Assembly (NCBI GenBank): GCA_038900335.1
Contig: JBBMRB010000002.1
Span: 372,001 to 436,000, forward strand
Reading direction: 5' to 3'
Length of the DNA: 64,000 nt
Origin: Rs1 sp038900335
Lineage (GTDB): Bacteria; Pseudomonadota; Gammaproteobacteria; Pseudomonadales; Balneatricaceae
Below the pieces are notes generated by a model, which searched no databases, was not told the DNA's origin, and saw nothing but the letters and a program-made list of their open reading frames with translations. This document shows, piece by piece, positions 53,777 through 62,893 of the stretch. Each line of letters opens with the position of its first letter. The stretch's first letter is position 1. The position numbers were made by a program, and so were the translations under genes.

Positions 53777-54119
53777 AGGAGGAATCTCATCTTAAACCAC
53801 CACAACCAGTAATAAATAGAGTTTTTAGATTAGACTCTGCTATCACGGCTCAGTAGTTTATTTCATTTTTATTATTAGCGCGTCTACTCACCACCTGTTA
53901 GTTATTGAGTAGACGCTTGGATTAAACAAATAATACTGACAAGCCGAGCCACTCAACAAACTACTTTTTAGCCGCTTATTAATGAGAAAAGCTCATGACT
54001 CTTTCATTTCCTAATAGATGAGAATTTGTAATGTTCTAGTGATTTATTGTCTCTTTACATCCACCACCAATCTCCGTTAAATACCTGCAAATAATTTGTA
54101 TTCATCTGGCTGCTAAAAA
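53777..54119. promoter_or_regulatory. Divergent promoter region, Rieske operon / dddP-like gene
   Basis: 343 bases between divergent starts. A perfect 10-bp inverted repeat, GCGTCTACTC (53880-53889) and its complement (53907-53916), with a 17-base spacer lies near the middle. It could be a regulator site or an mRNA hairpin. GcvA-like LysR (55456) is the obvious candidate regulator. Promoter boxes could not be fixed. Confidence 0.45.
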
Positions 54120-55376
54120 ATGTTGAATAATACTCCAAGTCCCAATATGTCTAATTTTCAAAAAAAAAGCATACTAACTAATCCAATCTCTTCACATACT
54201 ATTGACCAAGCGAGGGCCGATAGGCTCCATCGTGTACAGCAACAATTAAAGATAAATAATTGTGGTGCCATACTGCTCTACGATCCTATTAACATTCGCT
54301 ACGCAAGCGACAGCTCAAACATGCAAGTTTGGACTCTGCACAACTATGCGCGCTATCTATTAGTTATCGCAGATGGCCCAGTCATCTTATGGGAATTTCA
54401 TAATTGTGAGCACCTTTTAGATGGCCGAGAATTAATCGATGAAGTTCGCGACGCCATTAACTACAGCTATTTTGGCGCTGGCAATCGTGCGGCACAAAAA
54501 GCCGAACAATGGGCCAATGAGATAGCGGATGTATTAGCTCAATACAATATTAGAGATCAACACTTGGCAATAGATAAAGCAGAGCAAGAGGCGATACAAA
54601 TATTAACCGTTAAACATCAAATAAAAGTCGTTGATGGGCACTCGCTAATGGAGCAAGCGCGTAAAATCAAATCAGCAGCTGAAATCGCGCTAATGCAATG
54701 GACAATTAACGTCTGTGAAACTGGCATACAACGAATGTATGACGAATTAACACCTGGTATGACTGAAAACCAGCTCTGGGCATGGCTACATTTTGAAAAC
54801 ATACAACATGGAGGGGAATGGATAGAAACACGTTTATTATCTAGTGGCTCACGAACCAATCCCTGGATGCAAGAATCTAGTAATAGGGTCATGAATTTAG
54901 GTGAAATTATAAGTTTCGATACTGACCTCATTGGTCCCTATGGCTATTGTGCGGATATTTCTCGTGCTTGGACTGTCGGCCACACTAAACCTACAGACCA
55001 ACAAAGGTCAATATACCAAGAAGCCTATAACCAGATACACCACAATATGTCGCTATTAAAAGCAGGGCTTAGTTACCGCGAGTTTTCTCAAAGAGCTTGG
55101 AAAATTCCCGATAAATATTATCAGAACCGTTATTGCTGCCTCGCCCATGGCATTGGTATGTGTGATGAACACCCCGCTATTGCGCACCAAGGTGATGATT
55201 GGAAAAGTTCAGGTTATGATGGAGTATTTGAAGAAAACATGGTTGTTTGTGTTGAAAGTTATATAGGTGCTGTTAATGGAGCAGAAGGCGTAAAACTAGA
55301 ACAACAAGTACTAATTACTAAACAGGGCGTTAAAGAGTTATCAACTTACCCCTGGGAGTATGATTGGTTAAAATAA
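54120..55376 (+). CDS. dddP: DddP-like DMSP lyase (M24 metallopeptidase fold)
   Basis: 418 residues of the creatinase/aminopeptidase fold, here with an intact binuclear metal site: Asp267 and Asp269 (SFDTDLIGPYG), Asp279 (CADISRAW), His343 (CLAHGIGMCDE), Glu379 (VVCVESY), Glu394 (VKLEQQVL). Spacing of these six matches the iron ligands I recall for Roseobacter DddP almost base for base (2, 10, 64, 36 and 15 residues apart). Tyr338 and Asp349 fall where DddP has its catalytic Tyr and Asp. The blocks YDPINIRYASDSSNMQVW and GGEWIETRLLSSGSRTNPW are also DddP-like. DddP cleaves dimethylsulfoniopropionate to acrylate and DMS. Alternative: another M24 C-S or C-N hydrolase acting on the operon substrate. 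Confidence 0.8.
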   Translation: MLNNTPSPNMSNFQKKSILTNPISSHTIDQARADRLHRVQQQLKINNCGAILLYDPINIRYASDSSNMQVWTLHNYARYLLVIADGPVILWEFHNCEHLLDGRELIDEVRDAINYSYFGAGNRAAQKAEQWANEIADVLAQYNIRDQHLAIDKAEQEAIQILTVKHQIKVVDGHSLMEQARKIKSAAEIALMQWTINVCETGIQRMYDELTPGMTENQLWAWLHFENIQHGGEWIETRLLSSGSRTNPWMQESSNRVMNLGEIISFDTDLIGPYGYCADISRAWTVGHTKPTDQQRSIYQEAYNQIHHNMSLLKAGLSYREFSQRAWKIPDKYYQNRYCCLAHGIGMCDEHPAIAHQGDDWKSSGYDGVFEENMVVCVESYIGAVNGAEGVKLEQQVLITKQGVKELSTYPWEYDWLK

Positions 55377-55455
55377 CAGCTTGTTGCTTTGATATCGCGA
55401 TTGAACTAGCTTGGTAAAAAAACAAAAAATTAACAGGCTAAATAAGGATAATAAT

Positions 55456-56352
55456 ATGCAGATAAAGCCTTTACCTCCTCTCAATAGTCTAGTGGCTTTT
55501 GAAGCTGCAGCACGACATTTAAGCTTTACTCGTGCGGCAGATGAGCTGAATGTGACTCAAGGAGCTGTTAGCCGGCAAATCAAACATTTAGAGGAATATT
55601 TAGGCCGGACTCTTTTTATTAGAGATAAACGTGCACTCTATCTCACTGAAACCGGCGAATTATATTATGTAAATGTTCAACAGTCACTGACTCATATATC
55701 TAGTTCAACAGCAGATATTATTAAATGGAAAGGTGATCAACAGATATCCATTGCCACCACCAATGCAATGGCATCGTTTTGGCTACTGCCTCGTTTTGCA
55801 CAATTCCAAAAACATCACCCTGACATTAACCTGCGTATTTTTGCAGTAGATTCAATTAAACAAGTCCGTCAAGGAGAATTTGATTTAGCGATGTTTTTCT
55901 GTAGTGTAGTGCCTAAAGGATTAGAGGCGACGCCATTATTTAGAGAGAACGTATTCCCTGTTTGCAGTCCTCTCTATTTAGCTAACAACCCTAATATTTC
56001 AGAGCCCATTGATCTTATTAATGGCACTTTACTAACGTTAGAGTTAGCAGAAGACTGGGTGAGTTGGCAAGCTTGGTTTACAGATAATAATCTCAAGCAA
56101 CTCCCTAATAGTTGTAAACGCCTAAATATTAATAACTACCTACTGGTTATTCAAGCTGCATTAAACGGCCAAGGTATTGCATTGGCTTGGGAAAACTTGG
56201 TTGATGATTATTTGACAAGCGGCTTATTAGTTAAGCCCGTTGAAGGGTCTATGCACACAGAATCTCAGTTCTATCTATTGCAGCCACCACAAACTTTACG
56301 TCCTAAAAAAGGTGTCGAACTTTTTAAAACTTGGCTACTAGAATCATTATAA
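55456..56352 (+). CDS. LysR-type regulator, GcvA-like
   Basis: 298 residues from the ATG at 55456 (AAGGA site); the earlier in-frame TTG at 55411 is not used. DNA-binding domain LPPLNSLVAFEAAARHLSFTRAADELNVTQGAVSRQIKHLEEYLGRTLF. Effector domain from about 92 (ISIATTNAMASFWLLPRFAQFQKHHPD). It is 79 bases downstream of the dddP-like gene, same direction, and so is well placed to control that gene and the divergent Rieske operon. Confidence 0.92.
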   Translation: MQIKPLPPLNSLVAFEAAARHLSFTRAADELNVTQGAVSRQIKHLEEYLGRTLFIRDKRALYLTETGELYYVNVQQSLTHISSSTADIIKWKGDQQISIATTNAMASFWLLPRFAQFQKHHPDINLRIFAVDSIKQVRQGEFDLAMFFCSVVPKGLEATPLFRENVFPVCSPLYLANNPNISEPIDLINGTLLTLELAEDWVSWQAWFTDNNLKQLPNSCKRLNINNYLLVIQAALNGQGIALAWENLVDDYLTSGLLVKPVEGSMHTESQFYLLQPPQTLRPKKGVELFKTWLLESL

Positions 56353-56653
56353 TATTCATTTATACGACAATTTACTCTAGCGCTATGACAGCTCCCGTTG
56401 ATGAATAAAAATCAAATATTCCAGGTAAGCCATTGCCATTAAAGTTATTTTTAATGGGTAATACAGACTTCTCCGATTTCACTAAACAGTTATAATATCG
56501 CGGATTTAACACCTAGACTAGCTATTATTATTTACATACTGGATCAAAAAATTTGGCAAACCCAATAAGCAACATTTAATTATTGTATAAATCCTAGATG
56601 CGATAAGCATAATATCAACGTACTTTGTAGCCTAGAATATATTTAGACCTAAA
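56353..56653. other. Intergenic region after lysR
   Basis: No gene seen. A weak 8-bp hairpin, CCATTAAA (56436-56443) with TTTAATGG (56450-56457), could end lysR transcription. The rest is AT-rich filler up to the repeat element. Confidence 0.4.
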
Positions 56654-56812
56654 CAAAAAAGCCCGTAAAGCAATGCTTTTCGGGCTTTTTGGAACCTAGT
56701 GAGGTTCTATAAAACGGGGATGCTTTTACATCATGTCGCCCATGTAAACATAAACCATTGATACAAACAATTTATTAAAATAAAATTTATTAAAACACCC
56801 TACTTTACACCC
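56654..56812 (-). repeat. Dispersed non-coding repeat, copy 2
   Basis: Matches 30180-30343 over its whole length, with a few substitutions and small indels. The terminator (stem 56661-56672 with 56674-56685, one mismatch) and hairpin are kept. The groEL-like tail reads ATGGGCGACATGATGTAA on the minus strand, one base changed from copy 1. The AT-rich flank (AACCATTGATA...AAAACACCCTA) is also shared, so the unit spread as a whole. Confidence 0.8.
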
Positions 56813-57072
56813 TTCGATTCAACATTTCGTAACTTTTTACGTCCTTAAAATAGCCTATATTTTTATTATATAGCCATTTTAGAATCAGCAGTCAGAGCAT
56901 ATACAACACTAGAGTGAGTTACAAAACCAATCGACTAGTTAGCTTACAGTACGTTTAAAGCTCATGATTTCAGTGCCCATACTTGTTATCAAAATTTAAT
57001 TGCATTAAATAATTACTCTACGACTACTACATTTTCAATCTTATGACCACGATTGATTACTTACCTGACAGC
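56813..57072. other. Intergenic region between repeat copy 2 and the iolE relic
   Basis: 260 bases, AT-rich; nothing recognised. Confidence 0.35.
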
Positions 57073-57580
57073 TTAAATTTTGAACCCATCTAGATAACGT
57101 TTTCCGCGCATATAGCATCTTATAACATTATGTGGACTTATAACCTTATGAAGAGTCTACTGTTCTAGGGCCTTATCACATCTTGCAATGCACATGATTA
57201 ATACGTGTGATAAGTGAGATGCCCTGTATCCAAAAGTAACCCTAAATCTGGACTAGTGAGTTGCATCAATTTATCAATGTCAGCTTCACTTTGTATTATC
57301 GTCCCTATATGATGATAAGCTAGCTGTTCAACCTAGTTTTTAGTGTGTTTTACAAGTATGTTTAATTTTTTTGTAAAAGTCTTGCCACTGATCATCTGCC
57401 AATATTAGGCGCATGGAAAGCGCTGTTTCTTGTTGCCCGTGGATACAATGACTTACTTCACAGTAGACCACTACCTTAGCACCCAATGTTTTTAGAAGTG
57501 TTAAGTACTTTTCAATAGCCATTATCTCTTCTACAGTGTGTGTTAATAGCTGACCACTAAACCTGTTCATCCTTTAGCGG
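57073..57580 (-). pseudogene. iolE: Decayed inosose dehydratase gene (iolE remnant)
   Basis: Minus-strand pieces in different frames line up with IolE in order. 57340-57561 reads FSGQLLTHTVEEIMAIEKY, LTLLKTLGAKVVVY and ETALSMRLILADDQWQDF. After a frameshift, 57198-57329 reads AYHHIGTIIQSEADIDKL and SPDLGLLLDTGHLTY. After another, 57182-57205 reads RINHVHCK. 57073-57110 reads YMRGKRYLDGFKI then TAA. About 70 bases stand where some 80 codons should be between the last two pieces, and the N-terminal third is missing. IolE dehydrates scyllo-inosose in myo-inositol catabolism. The gene is plainly inactive. Confidence 0.82.
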
Positions 57581-57890
57581 AGATTATTATAGATGCTCAC
57601 TTTTAAACGGATTCGATAAGCAAAAGGCTTCATCCTTTATTGTATTTTCTTCAGCGATTTTGTGACAAGAACATGGTAGAATATCAGATGTCGGCCACGC
57701 TGATTTTTGTTCTAATGTAGGAAGGCAATCAAGACCTTTCAGTAAGTATAATATCCTTTAAAATATATGAACAAATAAAAAAAATAAGATGTTCTAAAAA
57801 GTCAATTTATCTGTTGTATTTACCAATTGAATTTACTTTTTATATATTCGCAATAGAATCCTTAAATATCCACATAGGTATTACACTAAA
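57581..57890. other. Intergenic region upstream of iclR
   Basis: No intact gene. On the minus strand a frame is open from about 57760 to a TAA at 57587-57589 (57 codons, without an ATG, containing LPCSCHKIAEENTIKDEAF); its origin is unknown and it may be another relic. The part near 57840-57890 (TTTATATATTCGCAATAGAATCC) must hold the iclR promoter. Confidence 0.4.
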
Positions 57891-58676
57891 ATGACATCGC
57901 AACGTACCGGGCGAGGCCCATCAGTCACTCGAGTTATGGAAATCATGGAAGCGGTCTCCTCTTTAGAGCAGCCAATGTCACCTGCTGATCTTTCGTTCCA
58001 CTTAGGTATCCCCAAAGCAAGTTTGCATCGTCTAATTCAACAGTTGGAAGATGATGGGTACATTCAGATTAATATGCGTGGAAAAATTGTACCTGCAAGA
58101 CGGATGTATAAAATTGCATTGGGAGTACTTTATAGTAGCCGCTTTCGTATACAGCGACAGGCAATATTACAAAAGCTAGGTCGTCAGCTAGATGAGGCTT
58201 GTGGTATTGCTATTCCAGATGGCACGGAAATGATCTACTATGATCGTGTTGAATCCAGCTGGCCTTTACAGTTTAATCTTAAAGCAGGTAGCCGAGTGCC
58301 ATTATGGTGTACATCTAGTGGTAAGCTATATTTGAGTTTTCTTCCTCAAGACATACGTCATCGAGTGATTAATAACTTGCCTTTAGATAAGCTGTCTCGC
58401 TCAACTTTAACGGACCCTGACTCTCTTGAAGAGTCTTTGGTTTCGACACGAGCTAATGAAATGGGTATCGATAATGAGGAATATATAGATGGGATGGTGG
58501 GTTGTTCTGTACCGATTAAAAATGAAGATGGCCATTTTATTGCTAGTTTATACACTCACGTTCCTGTGGTTCGCAAAAGCCTTGAAGAACTGATGGAATA
58601 TGAACCATTGTTGCGTCAGGCAGCTCTTGAAATCAGTGGTTTTTTGAACACCCCCGTTATTGATAATAGAGAATAG
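57891..58676 (+). CDS. IclR-family transcriptional regulator (C)
   Basis: 261 residues. Winged helix: PSVTRVMEIMEAVSSLEQPMSPADLSFHLGIPKASLHRLIQQLEDDGYI. Effector domain: FNLKAGSRVPLWCTSSGKLYLSFLPQDIR and VGCSVPIKNEDGHFIASLYTHVP. It differs from the two IclR genes at 36.9-38.5 kb and is not a recent copy of them. It is convergent with the mmsA-like gene and is the only regulator near the TRAP/dehydrogenase operon, so it probably controls it. Confidence 0.92.
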   Translation: MTSQRTGRGPSVTRVMEIMEAVSSLEQPMSPADLSFHLGIPKASLHRLIQQLEDDGYIQINMRGKIVPARRMYKIALGVLYSSRFRIQRQAILQKLGRQLDEACGIAIPDGTEMIYYDRVESSWPLQFNLKAGSRVPLWCTSSGKLYLSFLPQDIRHRVINNLPLDKLSRSTLTDPDSLEESLVSTRANEMGIDNEEYIDGMVGCSVPIKNEDGHFIASLYTHVPVVRKSLEELMEYEPLLRQAALEISGFLNTPVIDNRE

Positions 58677-58705
58677 CTAGAAACATTAGAAGCTGCTATT
58701 GTTTG

Positions 58706-58738
58706 TAATCAGCCTTGATAAAAAGCCAAGGCTGATTA
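58706..58738. terminator. Bidirectional terminator between iclR and the mmsA-like gene
   Basis: Perfect 12-bp stem TAATCAGCCTTG (58706-58717) with its complement (58727-58738) and a 9-base loop, in the 73-base convergent gap. Confidence 0.8.
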
Positions 58739-58749
58739 TGTTCTATGTA

Positions 58750-60246
58750 TTAAGCTGGGAATGAGAAATCGGCACCTTCCCTAATTCCGTTAGAAGGCCA
58801 GCGTTGAGTAATAGTTTTGCGTTTTGTATAGAAGCGTACTGCATCTGGACCATAGGCATGCAAATCACCAAACAAAGAACGTTTCCAACCACCAAAGCTA
58901 TGGTAGGCAACTGGTACAGGTAAAGGAACATTTATTCCCACCATGCCCACTTGAATATTATCAGAAAAATAACGTGCTGCTTCGCCATCCCGAGTAAAGA
59001 CACAAGTACCATTACCGTATTCGTGATCGTTAATCATTTGCATTGCTTCATCCATGCTATTAACTCGAACAACTTGCAGAACGGGTCCAAAGATTTCTTG
59101 CTGGTAGCTATTCATATTGGTGGTGACATTATCTATTAGTGTAGCACCAACAAAAAAGCCGTCTTCGTAACCTTCTACTTGAGGATTACGCCCATCCACT
59201 ACAACCTTAGCTCCATCTTCTTCAGCGCTGTCAATAAAACCAAAGACTTTTTCTTGGTGCTGGCGAGTAATGACAGGACCAAAATCGTTACTACTATCAG
59301 AGTAGGCTCCTACTTTTAAAGGTTGCATAGCAACACGCATTTTGGCAATCAGTTCGTCTGCAGCGGCATCACCAACAGCAACGGCTACTGATAATGCCAT
59401 ACAGCGCTCACCTGATGAACCAAATGCAGCTCCCAGTAATTGATTAACCGCATTATCAATATCAGCATCAGGCATTATGATCGCATGGTTTTTCGCGCCA
59501 CCTAATGCTTGACAACGTTTACCATTGGCACTTGCTGTTGTGTAAATATATTCAGCGATTGGTGTTGAACCGACAAAACTAACTGCTTTTATACGTTCAT
59601 CACTTAGTAATACATCAACCGCTTCTTTATCGCCATTAACAACATTTAATACGCCTGCTGGCAGCCCTGCTTCGTGCAGTAGTTCGGCAACTAACATTGT
59701 TGAAGAAGGGTCACGCTCAGACGGTTTAAGTACAAAAGTATTACCGCAAACAATCGCCATTGGATACATCCATAATGGCACCATTGCAGGGAAGTTAAAA
59801 GGTGTAATACCAGCAACAACACCTAGCGCTTGAAATTCACTCCAGCAATCGATTCCTGGACCGACATTTCTGCTATGTTCACCTTTTAATAATTCTGGAG
59901 CATAACAAGCATATTCGACACATTCGATACCACGTTGTAGCTCACCTAAAGCATCATGACTTATTTTACCGTGTTCTGCGCCTATTTCTTCGGCAATACG
60001 CTCAGAGTGTTTATGTAATAGTTCTTTGAAGCGAAACATTATCGCCGCACGCTTTTGTGGAGGAGTATTACGCCATGCCGGATAAGCGGCTTCAGCAGCA
60101 GCAATGGCTTCTTCGACAGTGTCCTTGCTCGCTAAGGCTACATTACCACTTGCTTGACCAGTTGCTGGGTTATAAATAGGAGTGACTCGAGCATCACTTG
60201 CTGGTGTTATTACACAATTATTAATTAAATGTCCTACAGTTTTCAT
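58750..60246 (-). CDS. mmsA: Methylmalonate/malonate-semialdehyde dehydrogenase (MmsA/IolA/DddC family)
   Basis: 498 residues. The MmsA family is a CoA-acylating ALDH branch: GIECVEYACYAPELLKGEHS, VVAGITPFNFPAMVPLWMYPMAI, CQALGGAKNHAIIMPDAD (Gly-Gly-Ala-Lys-Asn in place of the usual ELGGK) and SSGERCMALSVAV with the catalytic Cys near 283. It turns malonate or methylmalonate semialdehyde plus CoA and NAD+ into acetyl-CoA or propanoyl-CoA and CO2. Here it follows an iron alcohol dehydrogenase gene by 54 bases, as in dddB-dddC. It could equally be a leftover iolA, given the iolE relic 1.2 kb away. Confidence 0.93.
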   Translation of the reverse strand: MKTVGHLINNCVITPASDARVTPIYNPATGQASGNVALASKDTVEEAIAAAEAAYPAWRNTPPQKRAAIMFRFKELLHKHSERIAEEIGAEHGKISHDALGELQRGIECVEYACYAPELLKGEHSRNVGPGIDCWSEFQALGVVAGITPFNFPAMVPLWMYPMAIVCGNTFVLKPSERDPSSTMLVAELLHEAGLPAGVLNVVNGDKEAVDVLLSDERIKAVSFVGSTPIAEYIYTTASANGKRCQALGGAKNHAIIMPDADIDNAVNQLLGAAFGSSGERCMALSVAVAVGDAAADELIAKMRVAMQPLKVGAYSDSSNDFGPVITRQHQEKVFGFIDSAEEDGAKVVVDGRNPQVEGYEDGFFVGATLIDNVTTNMNSYQQEIFGPVLQVVRVNSMDEAMQMINDHEYGNGTCVFTRDGEAARYFSDNIQVGMVGINVPLPVPVAYHSFGGWKRSLFGDLHAYGPDAVRFYTKRKTITQRWPSNGIREGADFSFPA

Positions 60247-60300
60247 AAAGGGTTTCTCTCTTATTTTTAATGTGTTGATAAACGGGTTATTTGTATTGTT

Positions 60301-61461
60301 CTAATTCCATAAAGTTTTATAAATATCGATAATTTCATCCTTATTAGGCACGCGAGGATTATTGCCTGGTGAGCCTGAATTAAGGGCTTGTTCTGCCATT
60401 TCTTCTAGCAAAGACATGAATTTATCCTTATCAATGCCAAATTGTGCAGGTGTTGGAACGCCTAACTCATCATTAAGTGCACATAGTTCAGCTAATAATT
60501 TTTGGTTAGCTTGTTCTGTATTGTCTTGTGAATCGGCAACGCCTATAGCACGGGCACATTCCGCATACCGCTCTGGCGCACCTGCGATTGAAAACTCCGT
60601 TACACTAGGTAAAAGCATGGCATTTGATAAGCCATGAGGCACATGAAAAAACGCACCTATAGGACGACTCATGCCATGAACTAAGGCAACCGAAGCGTTA
60701 GAGAAACCTATTCCAGCGAGAGTAGAGCCAAGCATCATTGCTTCCCTTGCCTCTTTGTTCTTTCCATCATGGAAAGCGCGGCGTAAATTAGGGCCAATTA
60801 AACTCATTGCTGCCAGAGATTGGGAATCACTATAGGCGTTTGCTTTTTTACTAACATAAGACTCCATTGCATGAGTTAAAGCATCGATGCCTGTATCTGC
60901 CGTGATTCTTGGCGGTAGACTTAGCGTCAGATCAAAATCAACTAACGCAGCTACTGGCATAAACCCAAGACCAACACAGAGCATCTTTTCATCGTTGGCT
61001 TCATCGGTAATAATTGTGAACTTAGTTACTTCCGACCCCGTTCCTGCTGTCGTTGGAACAGCGATTATTGGCAGTCCTAATTCATTGACAATTCGTGGAA
61101 ATTTATAATCCCTCATTGAACCGCCGTATTTACCTAGAATGGCGATACCTTTGGCGCTGTCGATAGGGCTACCTCCACCTATTGCTATAATCGCATCGTA
61201 ATGACCGTTACGCACTTTTTCGACACCCGCCATAATAGATTCGATAGTTGGTTCAGGTACGGTATCTGCAAACACATCACAACTAATATCATGTTTAGAT
61301 AGAGCGTCTTTAATACGACTAACGTATCCTAATTCGATCATCATTTTATCAGTAATGATTAACGGATTTTGGCAATTAAGGCTAGTTAATACAGAGAAAA
61401 TCTCTTGGCTAGCACCTTCACCAACTTGCATGATTCTAGGTAAAATTATTTGAGTAGACAT
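60301..61461 (-). CDS. Iron-containing alcohol dehydrogenase (DddB-like)
   Basis: 386 residues, group III Fe-ADH. NAD site AIIAIGGGSPIDSAKGIAIL; nicotinamide-side AVPTTAGTGSEVTKFTIITDE; metal ligands in GIDALTHAMESYVS (Asp, His) and ALVHGMSRPIGAFFHVPHG (two His). It oxidises a primary alcohol to an aldehyde with NAD+. The pairing with an MmsA-type semialdehyde dehydrogenase is that of DddB, which oxidises 3-hydroxypropionate to malonate semialdehyde. Alternatives are 4-hydroxybutyrate or a sugar-alcohol dehydrogenase. It lies between the TRAP permease and mmsA genes on one strand. Confidence 0.88.
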   Translation of the reverse strand: MSTQIILPRIMQVGEGASQEIFSVLTSLNCQNPLIITDKMMIELGYVSRIKDALSKHDISCDVFADTVPEPTIESIMAGVEKVRNGHYDAIIAIGGGSPIDSAKGIAILGKYGGSMRDYKFPRIVNELGLPIIAVPTTAGTGSEVTKFTIITDEANDEKMLCVGLGFMPVAALVDFDLTLSLPPRITADTGIDALTHAMESYVSKKANAYSDSQSLAAMSLIGPNLRRAFHDGKNKEAREAMMLGSTLAGIGFSNASVALVHGMSRPIGAFFHVPHGLSNAMLLPSVTEFSIAGAPERYAECARAIGVADSQDNTEQANQKLLAELCALNDELGVPTPAQFGIDKDKFMSLLEEMAEQALNSGSPGNNPRVPNKDEIIDIYKTLWN

Positions 61462-61528
61462 TTTTATTCCTAAATTTATTGGTTATTAATGACAGTATTA
61501 ATCTTTATGTAACTGTCATATTTAAGCG

Positions 61529-62884
61529 TTAAGGAGCATAAGCAGTAGCAGGTAGCCAAGTAACAATTCCTTGCCAATAGAAGACGATAACTAAACCCAC
61601 GATTTGTATAAGAATAAAAGGCAACACCCCTCGATAAATATGGCCTAAGTCGATACCTGGTGGTGCTACACCTTTTAAGTAGAACAACGCAAACCCTACT
61701 GGAGGTGTTAAGAAAGACGTTTGTAAACACACAGCGAACAACACAGTGAACCAGATCAAATCAAAACCCAATGCTGATACAACTGGAGCTACCAAAGGTA
61801 ATATGATTAAGGTTAATTCAATCCAATCCAGAAAAAATCCGAGAATAAAGGTGATTGCCAATATACATATAACAATGCCCGTAGGACCAAAGGGAAGGCC
61901 AGTTAGAAACCCTTCGATTAGCTCATCACCGCCTAGGCCTCGTAATATTAATGAGAACGCCGTGGCTCCAAGAATAAGCGCGAAAATAAAAGACGTTGTT
62001 TTAGTGGTTTCTCGCCCTACATCCTTTAATACATCGATAGATAATCGTCCATTGAAAAATGCTAATAAAGTTGCCCCTAAAGCCCCGACACCAGACGCTT
62101 CGGTAGGCGTAGCAATACCAAAAAAGATAGAACCGAGAACGGAGATAATAAGACCTGCTGTTGGTAGCACAGCCTTTAATACACTGAATACAACTTTTGC
62201 GGAGACAGGCTCGGCATCTTCTGATAATGGCGCTACTTGAGGATTAAGAAAACTAAGAATCATAATGTAAGTAACGTAGAGAGCGGCTAATAGTAGTCCG
62301 GGAAACAAAGCTCCTAAAAATAAATCGCCTACTGAAACGCCGATACGATCTCCCATCATCACGAGCATGATGCTAGGAGGAATTAAAATACCTAGAGTTC
62401 CGGTCGAGCAAACTGTTCCACAAGCTAACTCCTTGCTATATCCTTGTTTCATCATCAAAGGTACACCGAGTACTGCTAGTAGAACGACAGAAGCTCCAAT
62501 AATACCAGTGGATGCGGCTAATAAAAGGCCGACAAAGGTGACCGTCACCGCCAAACCACCTCTGACCCTACCAAATAGGCGAGATAAGTTAACCATAAGA
62601 TCTTCAGCTACGCCTGAGCGATCTAACATTAAACCCATGAAGACGAACATCGGTAGAGCTACTAATACCCAATTAGTCATCACGTCCCACATCCGAGGGA
62701 CTACGACAGAAACAAAGTTCCAATCGATACCAATAAATGCATCAAACCAATGATCCATTAACATAGCTAAAACTGAAAAAATAATCGCTATACCGCCTAA
62801 CACCCAAGCGACAGGATAGCCGGTAAATAGTAGTAAAATAAAGCTGCCAAACATACAAGTGGCGAGAATCTCGTTGATTTCCAT
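61529..62884 (-). CDS. dctM: TRAP transporter large permease (DctM family)
   Basis: 451 residues, about 12 membrane helices. Family blocks are MLDRSGVAEDLMVNLSRLFGRVRGGLAVTVTFVGLLLAASTGIIGASVVLLAVLGVPLMMKQGY (residues about 88-150), STGTLGILIPPSIMLVMMGDRIGVSVGDLFLGALFPGLLL and FLDWIELTLIILPLVAPV. It is the ion-coupled translocation subunit. It starts 9 bases after dctQ. The carried substrate is probably the alcohol or acid oxidised by the two dehydrogenases downstream. Confidence 0.95.
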   Translation of the reverse strand: MEINEILATCMFGSFILLLFTGYPVAWVLGGIAIIFSVLAMLMDHWFDAFIGIDWNFVSVVVPRMWDVMTNWVLVALPMFVFMGLMLDRSGVAEDLMVNLSRLFGRVRGGLAVTVTFVGLLLAASTGIIGASVVLLAVLGVPLMMKQGYSKELACGTVCSTGTLGILIPPSIMLVMMGDRIGVSVGDLFLGALFPGLLLAALYVTYIMILSFLNPQVAPLSEDAEPVSAKVVFSVLKAVLPTAGLIISVLGSIFFGIATPTEASGVGALGATLLAFFNGRLSIDVLKDVGRETTKTTSFIFALILGATAFSLILRGLGGDELIEGFLTGLPFGPTGIVICILAITFILGFFLDWIELTLIILPLVAPVVSALGFDLIWFTVLFAVCLQTSFLTPPVGFALFYLKGVAPPGIDLGHIYRGVLPFILIQIVGLVIVFYWQGIVTWLPATAYAP

Positions 62885-62893
62885 GAATAATAC

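Noticed and set aside
54120..55376. Creatinase or X-Pro dipeptidase
   Set aside because: Creatinase lacks metal ligands, whereas six are present here; the NIRYASDSSNMQ and GGEWIETRLL blocks and ligand spacing fit DddP better than dipeptidases.
61746..62753. Plus-strand ORFs of 164 and 128 codons
   Set aside because: Antisense to dctM and rich in Pro/Thr/Ser/Lys as expected from mirrored membrane-protein codons.
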